Source: Pseudomonas sp. PA15(2017) (GTDB taxonomy: Bacteria > Pseudomonadota > Gammaproteobacteria > Pseudomonadales > Pseudomonadaceae). Taken from it: DNA of 64,000 bases. A program made the translations under genes and the position numbers. Every line of letters starts with the position of its first letter. Position 1 is the first letter of the stretch. The stretch spans positions 63,669 through 127,668 of the forward strand of contig NZ_MSXV01000056.1 in assembly GCF_001945395.1 (NCBI RefSeq), written 5' to 3'. Of this stretch, positions 28,271-39,012 are shown in pieces. The notes under the pieces were generated by a model. That model saw nothing but the letters and a program-made list of their open reading frames with translations, did not search any database and was not told the origin of the DNA.

Positions 28271-29029
28271 TCAGACTGCGGCCTTGAAGTGCCGGGCGTA
28301 GCGGGGGCACAGCTCGTCGCGCTTGAGCAGGATGAACACGTCGGCCACCTGGAAGTCCTTGTCCCAGCACGGCTCACCGCAAACCTTGGCGCCCAGGCGC
28401 ATGTAGGCCTTGAGCAGCGGCGGCATCTCGGCGATCACGTTGCCGGAGACTTCCATCGCGGGCAGCGGCGTCTTGGGTTCGGCACGCAGGTTCTCGGTGC
28501 ACAGGTAGCGTTCGCGCAGGCGTTGCATGATGGCCTGAGCCTGGATACCGCCGTCCTGCATGGGGATGCTGGCGCAGCCCATCAGGTAGCGGTAACCGCC
28601 TTCGTTGAGCACTTCGGCCAGCTCTGCCCACAACACGGCGATGGTGCCGCCGTTGCGGTACGCGGCATCGACGCAGGTGCGGCCGATTTCCAGTACCGGG
28701 CCTTGCAGGTGACGCAGGCCGTGCAGGGCGAATTCCTCTTCGCTGTAGAAACGGCCCAGGCCGGCGGCCGCCTGGTGGTCGAGCAGGCGTGTGGTAGCTA
28801 CCAGCTCGCCACTGTTAAGGTCGCGCACGCCGATGTGTTGGCAGTGCATGTCGTAGTCATCCATGTCCAGGCCCAGCTCGGCGCCCTTGAGCTTGGCGTC
28901 GAATTCGGCGCTGAACACGCGAAAGCGCAGAGCCTGGGCTTCGCGCAAGGCGCGCGGCGTGGTCAGGCGCTCGGCCTGCAGGCGACGGGGACTGTTGCTG
29001 CGCTCGGGTGCCATGGCGTTCTGGGTCAT
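28271..29029 (-). CDS. olsB: Ornithine acyl-ACP N-acyltransferase (GNAT fold)
   Basis: 252 aa; start with GGAGG upstream. It makes lyso-ornithine lipid from ornithine and 3-hydroxyacyl-ACP. Family blocks ALRFRVFSAEF, DDYDMHCQHIGVRD, EIGRTCVDAAYRNGGTIAVLW and YLMGCASIPMQDGG are present. Such proteins are often mis-labelled hemolysin-like. First gene of the olsBA transcript. Confidence 0.92.
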   Translation of the reverse strand: MTQNAMAPERSNSPRRLQAERLTTPRALREAQALRFRVFSAEFDAKLKGAELGLDMDDYDMHCQHIGVRDLNSGELVATTRLLDHQAAAGLGRFYSEEEFALHGLRHLQGPVLEIGRTCVDAAYRNGGTIAVLWAELAEVLNEGGYRYLMGCASIPMQDGGIQAQAIMQRLRERYLCTENLRAEPKTPLPAMEVSGNVIAEMPPLLKAYMRLGAKVCGEPCWDKDFQVADVFILLKRDELCPRYARHFKAAV

Positions 29030-29264
29030 GCCTTACCTCCGTTGCGGGTCGGGCAGCCTCGCTGCGCACGAACCGGTTGGCCTGCAGACCTGAGCAAACT
29101 CAGGAAACACATTCAGGCTAGGGAGGGCGGGTGTCACGCCTGTGAAGGTTCGGTGATGCTTATGTGACAGGCGCGCGGGGCGGCTGGGGCGCGAATCGCA
29201 GGTGCAGCAGGCGGGCATCCTGCTTACCATATGCGCCCCTCAACCGTGCGAGCGCCCACCGCGT

Positions 29265-29549
29265 ATGTTCTTCATCCGAAACCTCGGTTTGCCTTTCATC
29301 CTGATCATCGGCGGCGTGGTCGCCATGATGGGATTGGCGATCCTCTCCCGGCAGGGCGGTGACGCAATGAGCTGGGCGCGGACAGTTTTTCCCTGGATGA
29401 TCGTGCTGCCAGCATTTGGCGCGGCCTGGGCAGTGCGGCGGCTGGTGCAGATCTGGCAATGGCGGCGCAGCACCCTGGATGGTGGTTGTCCACGGTGTAC
29501 CGGCGTGGTGGCGAACGGTCGTTGTCGCATGTGCGGGCAGCGCCTGTAA
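29265..29549 (+). CDS. Small membrane protein with C-terminal zinc-ribbon-like motif
   Basis: 94 aa from the ATG at 29265, without a clear ribosome site. Two membrane segments (LGLPFILIIGGVVAMMGLAIL and FPWMIVLPAFGAAWAV) are followed by a cytosolic tail with CPRC and CRMC, a four-Cys pair likely to bind zinc. No family recognised. It ends about 40 bases before an ODP pseudogene. Confidence 0.65.
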   Translation: MFFIRNLGLPFILIIGGVVAMMGLAILSRQGGDAMSWARTVFPWMIVLPAFGAAWAVRRLVQIWQWRRSTLDGGCPRCTGVVANGRCRMCGQRL

Positions 29550-29589
29550 CGGGCGCTCGGCTTTGCTGACCCAGGTCAGCAGGCGGCAG

Positions 29590-30059
29590 TCCACTGCTGC
29601 TCGATCGCCGGCGGCGACCTGATCTATGTGCCGCTGAGCATGGAGCCGTCCAAACATGTACCGGTGCAGGAGCTAACCTACAGCTTCGCCTCGCACCAGA
29701 AGCCGGACATCATCGCCCTGCTTGACCGTGGCCAGTCCTTCGCCCTCGGGCGTTGCACCCTCAAGGCGGTGCCGGCGTATTTCCTGCACTCGGTGGGCAA
29801 CGTCCAGCTCTTCGATCCGCTGAGCGAGATCCTCTTCTCCGGCGACATGGGCGCCTCGATGCATCGACGATGCTGGCCCCGTGGTGGATTTCGCGGCCCA
29901 CCTGCCGAGCATGCTCGGCTTTCATCGTCGCTACATGGCCAGTCACACGGCCGACCACTCGTGGGGCGTGAGGTGATCAACGCCTTTCTGCACTGGATCG
30001 AGAACCCGGAGTGCGGGCTCGACCTGCTCGGCCCTGAGGACTATCAACTGCCGCGTTAG
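29590..30059 (+). pseudogene. Remnant of an ODP-type metallo-beta-lactamase-fold protein
   Basis: Fragments match the oxygen-binding di-iron (ODP) family of MBL-fold proteins: an N-terminal piece ending in ASHQKPDIIALLDR, then GQSFALGRCTLKAVPAYFLHSVGNVQLFDPLSEILFSGDMGASM. After a frame change near 29870 the text continues DAGPVVDFAAHLPSMLGFHRRYMAS, and after another it ends EVINAFLHWIENPECGLDLL. The start, the stretch between LLDR and GQSF, and part of the C-terminal half are missing compared with intact relatives. No start codon with a ribosome site is seen. The gene is decayed by several deletions. Confidence 0.72.
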
Positions 30060-30174
30060 ATCTTGACACGCATCGTGCTTTGCAAGGCGCACGCGCCCGG
30101 CTATCGTGGCGCATCCCCCGCTGCCGTCGAGATGCCATGCGCCGCTTTTCCCCTCTCCCTTGCGTGAATGACTG

Positions 30175-31332
30175 ATGCCTGGTCAGGTTTTTCCCTGGCG
30201 CCAGGGTAACCAGTTCACGCTGCTCAACGATGGCCCGGCGTTCTTCCCGCGGATGATCGCCTGCATCGACGCCGCTCGTGAAACAGTCGAACTCGAACAG
30301 TACCTGGTGTGCAGCAGCGCCTGTACCGATGCGCTGCTGCGCGCCCTGTGCGAAGCGGCCGAGCGGGGCATCACGGTGCGTTGCCTGTTCGATGCCTTTG
30401 GCTGCCAGGCGCTGAGTGCCGCCGACCGCCAGCGCATGCTGGACGCCGGTATCCAGCTACGCTGGTACAACCCGGTGCGCTGGCGGCGTGGCGTGCGCAA
30501 CCTGTACCGCGACCACCGCAAGTTGCTGGTGGTCGACAGCCAAGTGGCCTTCGTCGGCGGCACTGGCTCGACCGATGACTTCTGGACGCCAAGTGAGCCC
30601 GAGAGCGCCTGGCACGAAGTGATGGTGGAGATCGACGGGCCGCTGGTGGCCGACTGGCTGCAACTGTTCGACCGCCAGTGGCAGGCCAACAATTCACGCT
30701 TCGCCTGGCGCCCCTATCTCACGCCTCACCGCCAACCCTTGCCTCATCGTCCGGCAGAGGGTGCCGGCTGGGGGCGGGTGGCCTATGCCGATGCCCGCCA
30801 GCATCGCGACATCCTGCAATCGCTGGTCCGCGCGCTCAACGGCGCCCAGCACCGGGTGTGGCTGGCCACGCCTTACTTCCTGCCCACCTGGCGCGTGCGT
30901 CGGGCGCTGCGCAAGGCGGCAGGTCGGGGGGTGGACGTGCGCCTGCTGCTCAGCGGCCGGCACACCGACAACCCGCCAGTACGCTTCGCCGGGCAGCGTT
31001 ACTACCCACGGCTGCTGCGTGCCGGCGTGCGCATCTTCGAGTTCCGCCCGCGCTTTTTACACTTGAAGATGGTGCTGGTGGATGAATGGACCAGTGTCGG
31101 CTCCTGCAACTTCGATCACTGGAACCTGCGCTTCAACCTCGATGCCAACGTCGAGACGCTGGACGCCGCCTTCACCACAGCAGTGCAGCAGAGTTTCGAG
31201 ACCGATTTTCCGCAGAGCCGCGAGGTCGACCTGCAGATGTGGCAGGCACGTCCGTTCTGGACGCGCGTGCGTCAACGCATCTGGGGCTGGGCGGATCGGC
31301 TGATCGTCAACCTGCTCGATCGACGCCGCTGA
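30175..31332 (+). CDS. Cardiolipin synthase-like phospholipase D protein (ClsB type)
   Basis: 385 aa. Two HKD motifs: H114-K116-D121 in DHRKLLVVD with the GGTGSTDDF tail, and H296-K298-D303 in HLKMVLVDE with VGSCNFD. It lacks N-terminal membrane spans, as in ClsB. The likely reaction is transfer of phosphatidyl groups to make cardiolipin or related lipids at the inner membrane. Its 3' end overlaps the convergent kinase gene by 26 bp. Confidence 0.88.
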   Translation: MPGQVFPWRQGNQFTLLNDGPAFFPRMIACIDAARETVELEQYLVCSSACTDALLRALCEAAERGITVRCLFDAFGCQALSAADRQRMLDAGIQLRWYNPVRWRRGVRNLYRDHRKLLVVDSQVAFVGGTGSTDDFWTPSEPESAWHEVMVEIDGPLVADWLQLFDRQWQANNSRFAWRPYLTPHRQPLPHRPAEGAGWGRVAYADARQHRDILQSLVRALNGAQHRVWLATPYFLPTWRVRRALRKAAGRGVDVRLLLSGRHTDNPPVRFAGQRYYPRLLRAGVRIFEFRPRFLHLKMVLVDEWTSVGSCNFDHWNLRFNLDANVETLDAAFTTAVQQSFETDFPQSREVDLQMWQARPFWTRVRQRIWGWADRLIVNLLDRRR

Positions 31333-32619
31333 TTCGCCCCAGGATGCGCAGGTACAAACGCATGGTGGTGCCTGCACCGGGCGCCGTTTCCATCCGTACG
31401 TCGCCGCCCGTGGTGTTGGCGAACTCGCGGGCCTGAGCGAGGCCCAGGCCGGTGCCCTTGCCGGCCTGCTTGGTGGTGAAGAAGGGATCGAAAACCTTCG
31501 CTGCCAGCTCGGCGGACATGCCTGGGCCGTCGTCGCGAACGCTCAGCACCAGGTAGTTGCCGTCGCTGAGCTGGCCGTCGCCGGTCAGTTGCTGCTGGTG
31601 TGTGGCGATCAGCACCTGGCCGCGGCCCTGCATGGCATCGCGGGCATTGCTGAGCAGATTGAGCAACACCGCCTGCAACTGCACCTCGTCGCACATCACG
31701 CCGACATCACGCGCGCTGAGGTCGAAGCTCAGGCTGATGGCGTCGCCCAGGGTGCTGGCCAGTAGCTCGCGTGCGGCATCGAGGCGTTCGCTGATATCGA
31801 TGCACACCAGCTCCGGGCCGTCCTGGCGGACGTTGGCGAGCAACTGGCGGATCAACTTGCCGCCTTGCTCCACCGCCTGCAGGCCGGTCTGCGCGAAACG
31901 TTCCACCTCCGCCGGGCGCCGAGCCCTTAGCTGGGCCATCTGCAGGCTGGTGCTGAGCACCTGCAGCAGGTTGTTGACGTCATGGGCGATGCTGGCGGTG
32001 AGCATGCCAAGGGAGGACACGCGGCGCGCATGACGTAGCGACTGCTCGGCCTCGCGATGGCGCGCCTGGGCCTGTTCCAGTTCAGCGAGCAAGGCATTGG
32101 CACGCCGCTCGCGTTGCGATTCCAGCAGACGTAGCTGCAGCAGCGCGGCGGTCTGCCGGGCCAGCGCCTGCAATGCCCGGCGCTGGTGGTCGGGGAGGGT
32201 GCGTGGCCGCGTGTCGATCACGCACACGGTGCCCAGAGGTTGGCCGGCGTCGGTGCGGATCGGTGCGCCGGCATAGAAGCGGATGTGCGGCTCGCCGAGT
32301 ACCAGGGCGCTGTGCTGAAAGCGCGGATCCAGCAGCGCGTCCTCGACCACCAGTACGTCATCGGGTTCGAGAATCGCATGGGCGCAGAACGCCAAGTCGG
32401 GTGCGTCTCGCGCACGTCCAGGCCAATGCAGGCCTTGAACCATTGGCGCTCGCGGTCGACCAGGGAAACCAGGGCGATGGGGGTGTCGCACAGGGAGGTT
32501 GCCAGCAGCACCACATCGTCGAAATTATGCTCGGGCGCCGAATCGAGAATGTCCAGGTGTTCGAGCAAGAGCAGGCGCTCTTCTTCGTCGTGCGGCACAG
32601 GGGCAGGGCGATGGGGCAT
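31307..32619 (-). pseudogene. GAF-domain sensor histidine kinase interrupted by a frameshift
   Basis: The N-terminal part (start near MPHRPAPVPHDEEERLL, ATG at 32619) encodes a GAF domain through VDRERQWFKACIGLDVRETHP. The frame is then lost near 32400, and DLAFCAHAILEPDDVLVVED resumes one frame over, as intact relatives read without a break. The rest holds HisKA (SIAHDVNNLLQ with phospho-acceptor His) and HATPase_c (LNLLSNARDAM, DDGPGM, FFTTKQAGKGTGLGL), ending TTMRLYLRILGR. One missing base restores the whole. This may be true inactivation or a sequencing error. The C-terminal part alone (31307-32491) stays open. Confidence 0.8.
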
Positions 32620-32832
32620 CGGGGGGGACCGCGCAAGGAGTGGCGGCATGATGCGCCGTACGCTGTACAGGTGGCAAGTGACTTGTCGGTCAGGCCGACG
32701 CATCGATCGGGCCACACCAAGCTACCCGAAGCCCTTCGCTTGAAAGTGTGAACCCGCTTTTCGCCCTTTCGGTCACAACCTGCAGATGGCCTTGAAAGGC
32801 CGCGAACAGCCGTTAGCCGATGAGGTGATTCC

Positions 32833-33270
32833 ATGCAGATTTTCCAAGCGTTGCGCGAGAGCCATGACCGCCAGCGGGCGATGGCCGAAGCGTTGCTCGC
32901 CACCACAGGCGATTCCCCCGAGCGGGCCCAACGTTACAGCGAGCTGAAGGACGAGTTGCTGGCCCATGCCCGGGCCGAGGAGCGATTCTTCTATTCGCCG
33001 CTGATGAAGCATGACGCTGGCGTGGATCTGTCGCGCCATGGCGTGGCCGAGCATCACGAGATGGACGAGCTGCTGGAAACCATGGAAGACACCGACCCGT
33101 CGAGTCCGTCTTGGATCGCCACGGCGCGCAAGCTCAAGGACAAGATCTTCCATCACCTGGAAGACGAAGAGCACACCTTCTTCCAGCAGGCCGGAAAGAT
33201 GCTCAGCGACCAGCAGAAAACCGCCCTCGCCAACCAGTACGTAAAGGACTACGAGGAAGCGCTGAACTGA
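32833..33270 (+). CDS. Hemerythrin-domain (HHE) protein
   Basis: 145 aa. Four-helix hemerythrin fold with likely di-iron ligands H11 (RESHDRQ), H45 and E49 (LLAHARAEER), H74/H75 (AEHHEMDE) and the HHLEDEEHTFF segment near 107-114. Such single-domain proteins bind oxygen or NO, or act in iron/oxidative stress. It starts 16 bases after a fresh ribosome-like gaggtgat. It lies between two sensor kinases. Confidence 0.9.
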   Translation: MQIFQALRESHDRQRAMAEALLATTGDSPERAQRYSELKDELLAHARAEERFFYSPLMKHDAGVDLSRHGVAEHHEMDELLETMEDTDPSSPSWIATARKLKDKIFHHLEDEEHTFFQQAGKMLSDQQKTALANQYVKDYEEALN

Positions 33271-33632
33271 CCGGCGCTTGCCTCGGGCTCTTTACCCTGC
33301 AAGTGACTCGCGCACCAGCGAGGTCGGGGGCGAGTCTGCAGCTGGGTACGGAGCAGCGCCCATGAGCTGCCTAGCCTGGGTGGGCCGTACCTGACTGTGC
33401 CACCCGGGGTGCAGCCTGCGGCGCAAGGCCCATATCGTTCCCTTCGATTGCATTGATGAATCGATACTTGCGCCGATTGGTAGCGATTGGCGTCCGAGCG
33501 CCGGTAACTCACCACCACCCAACTGAGTGCTTGTACACCCCATATTTGCTGTAGAACTTCTCGCCGCCGCGCTGCTCGAATCGAGGACAGGGGCGCTTCA
33601 TCGGCCTCGCCAGCAGCGTGATAGGTAAGCCG

Positions 33633-35237
<1,605 letters not shown>

Positions 35238-35327
35238 AACAGCCAGCCGCACGCGCCGCAATGCGGCGCCGGACGAGTGGTCGCAAGACTATACGAACTG
35301 TTCTGCGTGTATCCGCCTCACAAAGGT

Positions 35328-35606
35328 ATGGACAAATACATCAGCAGATTCACGACGGAAACCGGCTGCCAACTCGAACTCGAAAGAGGCCCTACCGGCA
35401 TATGCTTCAAGGCGATGTCCAGCGCTGGGCATTGTCTAGGGCAACGGCATTTGAGCACGTCACAACTGGGCAACGGTGCCCTCGTGCAAGCGGTGATGCT
35501 GGACTTCATTGCCCAGATCAAGCGCTTGCAGGAACTCGATGGTCGAATCGTCTCGCTGCCGACCCGTGCCTTCATCCAGGACGCCGACTCCGCCCCCGAC
35601 CGCTGA
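35328..35606 (+). CDS. Small hypothetical protein
   Basis: 92 aa from the ATG at 35328 (MDKYISRFTTETGCQLELERG...), ending DADSAPDR. Codon use is plausible, but the ribosome site aaagg is too close to the start. An alternative start upstream cannot be excluded. No domain recognised. Confidence 0.45.
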   Translation: MDKYISRFTTETGCQLELERGPTGICFKAMSSAGHCLGQRHLSTSQLGNGALVQAVMLDFIAQIKRLQELDGRIVSLPTRAFIQDADSAPDR

Positions 35607-35717
35607 TTTCGATTGCGGCATGCACAAATCCCCTCGCAAACGGCTGTTTCGCAGCTACCGTGCCTGAAGACGCGCTGTATAAAGTGGAGCCCTTTCGCTG
35701 GTACAGGCCGTCGCCCC

Positions 35718-36257
35718 ATGAATCTCTGGTTCCGTCTTTTCCTGATGCTGCTGCGCCGGCCCTGGCGCAAACCCGTTTCGGCGTTCGATACCACCGTGGT
35801 GCGCATGCGCGTTTGGCCGCTGGATCTCGACCTGAACCGTCACGTCACCAACGGTCGCTACTTTACCCTCGCCGACATCGGCCGCATGGACTACGTGCTG
35901 CGCAGCGGCGCGTTCCGGGTGGCGCTGCGCCAGCGCGCGCTGCCCATCGTCGGTGACGTATGGGGCAAGTTCCGCCGCGAGCTGCGGTTGTTCGAGCGCT
36001 TCGAAATCCACACCCGCATGCTCGGCTGGGACGACAAGTGGAGCTTCATGGAACACCGCTTCGTCAAGGATGGGCGGGTGGCTGGCGTGGTGATCATGCG
36101 TGGTCTGTTTCGCGGCCGGCATGGCAACGTCCCGCCAGCCGACTTCGCCGGCGAGCTCGGCCTGCCAGAGCAGTCGCCAGCGCTGGCGGACTGGCTCCGT
36201 GAATGGTCAGCCAGTTGCGACGGGTTGAGCAACCAGTTGCGTACCGAAGAGCAGTAA
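35718..36257 (+). CDS. Hotdog-fold thioesterase
   Basis: 179 aa from the ATG at 35718. The hotdog block LDLDLNRHVTNGRYFTLADIGRMDYVLRSG contains the catalytic-type Asp/Asn region seen in 4HBT/THEM6-like thioesterases. A basic hydrophobic N terminus (LWFRLFLMLLRRPW) suggests membrane association. Likely hydrolyses acyl-CoA; the substrate is unknown. Convergent with the TonB receptor. Confidence 0.82.
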   Translation: MNLWFRLFLMLLRRPWRKPVSAFDTTVVRMRVWPLDLDLNRHVTNGRYFTLADIGRMDYVLRSGAFRVALRQRALPIVGDVWGKFRRELRLFERFEIHTRMLGWDDKWSFMEHRFVKDGRVAGVVIMRGLFRGRHGNVPPADFAGELGLPEQSPALADWLREWSASCDGLSNQLRTEEQ

Positions 36258-36300
36258 GCGTCAGCGATACGTCCGGGACTGCCCGAGGTATCGCCGACGC
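36258..36300. terminator. Long imperfect hairpin between convergent genes
   Basis: gcgtcagcgatac pairs with gtatcgccgacgc (one mismatch), with an inner ccggg/cccg pair. It begins right after the thioesterase TAA and ends 18 bases before the TonB receptor stop. No T-run is present, so it is only a probable terminator. Confidence 0.5.
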
Positions 36301-36318
36301 TGCAGTTACCTCGCTGGA

Positions 36319-38394
36319 TCAGAAGTCCAGGGTCAACCCCGCATACAGCGCCCGTCCATCGCCTGGGGCGTGCAGCGATTGCCGTACGCCCGCGCTGTCG
36401 TCATACCAGGCGTATTCGTAATAGCGGTTGGTGATGTTCTTGGCTTGCAGGTCGACACTGAGTGTCGGTGAGACCTGATAAACCGCACCCAGGTTGAGCA
36501 GAACATAGTCACCGTATTTACCCGTGCTGTTGGTGCGCTCCAGGTAGTAGTCGCTCTGCCCATTGGCCCAAGCCGATAGCTGCAGTGCGGGCGTCAGCTG
36601 ATAGGTGGTGCCCGCGGCGTAAAGGTGATGTGGAACGTGATCCATCTCCTTGCCCTTGCTGGCCGGCAGATTGGGGTTGGGCTTGAGAATCTCGGAGAAC
36701 TGCCGCGAATAGGACAGCCAGATGCTGCTGGCCTCGGTCGGGTACAGGTTCACTTGCAAATCCCAGCCCTTACGCAGGGTTTGCCCAACGTTTTCGGCAT
36801 CGCCCACCGCGTCATTGAGCTTGCGCTGCACTTCGTCCGAGGCCTCCTGTTCCCAATAGGCGATGCGCCCATCCAGCCAATCGGCAGGCCTGAACTTGAT
36901 GCCGGCTTCCCAGCCATCGTTGATCGACGGTTTCAGATCGTCGCTCTGGCTTGCCAGGCGATAGGCCGCCGAGCCAACACCGACCTGGTAGCTGCGCCCC
37001 CAGTTGGCATAGAAACTCGCCTGTTGCCACGGCGAATAGACGACGCTGAGTTTGGGCTGCTTGATCAGGCCGTAATCGTTTAGGTCGGCGCGCTCATTCG
37101 TCAGTTCGTTGCGGTAGTTGCCGTACAGCTTGTCGACGCGATACGCCGGGATGATCTTCAGCGTGTCGGTTGGCTCGATAACCGCCTGCAGGTAGGCGCC
37201 GTAAACGCTCAGGTCGAAATTCTGATCGCGGGTTTGCGTTACGCGGCTGCGTTGCAGGGTTCGGTAGCGAAGGCTCTCGTTCTCCTGGCGCTGTACCTCG
37301 GCGCCGCCCTCGAGCGCGAAAGCATGCAGGTGCTCTACCTCCGGCCGCCAGGTCAGGCTGCTCAGCGCGCCATACTGGGTTTCATCGGCATAACGTTCCT
37401 GTTGCGACGAGGTGCGCCAGTACTGCGTCCAGCGCCGGTCTTCGAAGGTATTCACATAGGCCTTGCTGGCCAGGCTCAAGGTGTCGGTGAGGTTGGTGTC
37501 GAGGTGCAGGCTGATCTGGTTCATCTCACGTTCACCGGTATCGGTGGCGTTGTTGACATATGACTGGTGTGGGCGGTCGTGTGAGTCGAAGCGGCTCAGG
37601 TAGCCGGGCTCGTCTGCATCGGCCTTGTAGTGCCGGGCGATCAAACCGGCGCGCCAGGCATCGTTATCGGCGGTGTAGAACCATTTGCCCGAGAAACTCA
37701 TGCGCGCAGCGTCGGCGTGATCCCGGTAGCCGCTGCTGCTCTGGTAACTGAACGAATAGTTCTGGCTCCAGTTAGCGTCTTCGATGCCCTTGAGCACCTG
37801 CAACTCGCGGGTGTCGAAGCTGCCATAGCGCAGGCGCAATTTGCCGTCGTTGCCGCCCTGGCGGGTGTTGATGCTGGCGTTGCCGGCAATGTTGTGCAGC
37901 CCGTAGCGTGGGTCGTTGGTGCCGCGTACCACTTCGATGCTGTCGATCTCCAGCGGGAACACCATGTCGATGAAGGGCATGTTGCCGTCGTTGGTATTGC
38001 TGGGAATGCCATCGATCAGCAGCTTGACGGCATTCACCTCACCTTCGCCGTTAAAACCGCGAAACGACAGCTTGCCGGAAGTGGTGCCCTGGTTGAATTG
38101 CGTGAGCATCACGCCAGGCGCGCGGCTGAACAGTTCCCAGCTGTATTGCACCGGCTGCTTTTCGAGCGTGTCGGCGCCCAGTACGTCGACCGAGCTGAGA
38201 ATGTTGCGGCTGGTCAGGGGGCCGGTTTGCTCGCCGACCACACTGACTGCGCCCAGGGTGACGACGGAGTCGCCGGCATTGCGGGTATCGGCGATGGCCG
38301 AGGTCAGTGGTGCAGCAGTGAACAGACAGGACAGCATTACGTGAGGCGCAGAACGGCGCACTGCTGGTAGCAGAGTGGTGTGTGTGGTTTTCAT
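36319..38394 (-). CDS. TonB-dependent outer-membrane receptor
   Basis: 691 aa with an N-terminal signal peptide (to about residue 35). Plug domain: VSVVGEQTG region, LFSRAPGVMLTQFNQG, LSFRGFNGEGEVNAVKLLIDGIPSN, IEVVRGTNDPRYG. The beta-barrel ends in the C-terminal aromatic LTLDF. It takes up a metal or metal complex powered by TonB. The substrate is not clear: the DUF2946 gene just upstream is typically linked to copper or TonB receptors. No convincing Fur box is seen upstream. Confidence 0.9.
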   Translation of the reverse strand: MKTTHTTLLPAVRRSAPHVMLSCLFTAAPLTSAIADTRNAGDSVVTLGAVSVVGEQTGPLTSRNILSSVDVLGADTLEKQPVQYSWELFSRAPGVMLTQFNQGTTSGKLSFRGFNGEGEVNAVKLLIDGIPSNTNDGNMPFIDMVFPLEIDSIEVVRGTNDPRYGLHNIAGNASINTRQGGNDGKLRLRYGSFDTRELQVLKGIEDANWSQNYSFSYQSSSGYRDHADAARMSFSGKWFYTADNDAWRAGLIARHYKADADEPGYLSRFDSHDRPHQSYVNNATDTGEREMNQISLHLDTNLTDTLSLASKAYVNTFEDRRWTQYWRTSSQQERYADETQYGALSSLTWRPEVEHLHAFALEGGAEVQRQENESLRYRTLQRSRVTQTRDQNFDLSVYGAYLQAVIEPTDTLKIIPAYRVDKLYGNYRNELTNERADLNDYGLIKQPKLSVVYSPWQQASFYANWGRSYQVGVGSAAYRLASQSDDLKPSINDGWEAGIKFRPADWLDGRIAYWEQEASDEVQRKLNDAVGDAENVGQTLRKGWDLQVNLYPTEASSIWLSYSRQFSEILKPNPNLPASKGKEMDHVPHHLYAAGTTYQLTPALQLSAWANGQSDYYLERTNSTGKYGDYVLLNLGAVYQVSPTLSVDLQAKNITNRYYEYAWYDDSAGVRQSLHAPGDGRALYAGLTLDF

Positions 38395-38473
38395 TGAGGT
38401 GTTTCCACGCAGATAAGTGACGCTGATTCGCGGCTGCGCGAGCGCGCAGACTGTTGGAGTCAGGCTGATTGGG

Positions 38474-38872
38474 TCACACGGCGAGGAAGCGGGTAGGGGA
38501 CGCGCGAGGATTCAGGGAGGGCCGTAGATAGCGCGGTGGCGGTTGCGCCAGGCTGCGTTCGAGAGTCGGCGACGGTATGGCCGACTGAAGGTGGCCGATG
38601 TGCCACGAGGCGGTGTTGAGGGCGAGGGTCAGGGATGTGGAGGAGCACAGTGGGCAGCTGAACTGCGCACTCATTTGCTGAGACTGGCTGGAGTTGCTGT
38701 CGTTGTAGCTTTGGCCGTGATCGCTGCCAAAGGCGCAGTAACCACCACTCAGGCCGCTGAGGGTCAGACCGCTCATTTGGCCGTGGTGAATACCACAGAC
38801 GAACAGGGTGAACAGAACGCTGGCGTACAGCGTCCATGCAATCAGCGACCGTTCAGCGCGTACGAATTTCAT
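38474..38872 (-). CDS. DUF2946 family protein
   Basis: 132 aa from the ATG at 38872 (MKFVRAERSLIAW). One hydrophobic N-terminal segment, then a His/Cys-containing stretch (CGIHHGQMSG, CPLCSS) that could bind metal. Pro/Arg-rich tail. The family is often encoded next to TonB receptors and copper genes, fitting its place 79 bp upstream of the receptor gene here. An in-frame GTG at 38893 could also be the start, and no ribosome site favours either. Confidence 0.72.
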   Translation of the reverse strand: MKFVRAERSLIAWTLYASVLFTLFVCGIHHGQMSGLTLSGLSGGYCAFGSDHGQSYNDSNSSQSQQMSAQFSCPLCSSTSLTLALNTASWHIGHLQSAIPSPTLERSLAQPPPRYLRPSLNPRASPTRFLAV

Positions 38873-38880
38873 GGGGCCGA

Positions 38881-38901
38881 ACTTTACCACCACGGTAAGG
38901 T
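38881..38901 (-). promoter_or_regulatory. Candidate metal-regulator dyad upstream of the DUF2946 gene
   Basis: The sequence actttacc-accac-ggtaaggt is a near-perfect dyad (7 of 8 arm positions) with a five-base centre, like MerR/CueR-type sites in symmetry. It is only 8 bases from the ATG, so if it is an operator the mRNA leader would be very short. Tentative. Confidence 0.35.
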
Positions 38902-38989
38902 TTGGCGCGGTCGCTTGGCGTGGTGAATTGCCGCATTGGCAGAGGCGGGCGGGGCGCGGAGAGTCGGTCCCCGCGCCCGTTGTGTTTCA

Positions 38990-39007
38990 GGCGCACAGGT
39001 GTGCGCC
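38990..39007 (-). terminator. Palindrome after the ene-reductase gene
   Basis: GGCGCACA and TGTGCGCC form an 8-bp stem with a two-base loop, five bases past the stop of the oxidoreductase. A second GC-rich hairpin (gggcgcgg / ccgcgccc) lies further downstream. No T-run follows. Confidence 0.4.
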
Positions 39008-39012
39008 AATGA

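Noticed and set aside
29628..30059. A working 143-aa protein over the ODP remnant
   Set aside because: The frame only joins fragments by chance after frame changes; the matching protein text jumps between frames.
33271..33632. Light-regulated promoter or small RNA before the LOV kinase
   Set aside because: No clear -35/-10 pair, dyad with a T-run or conserved motif stands out by eye; only a weak gactcgc/gcgagtc pair was seen.
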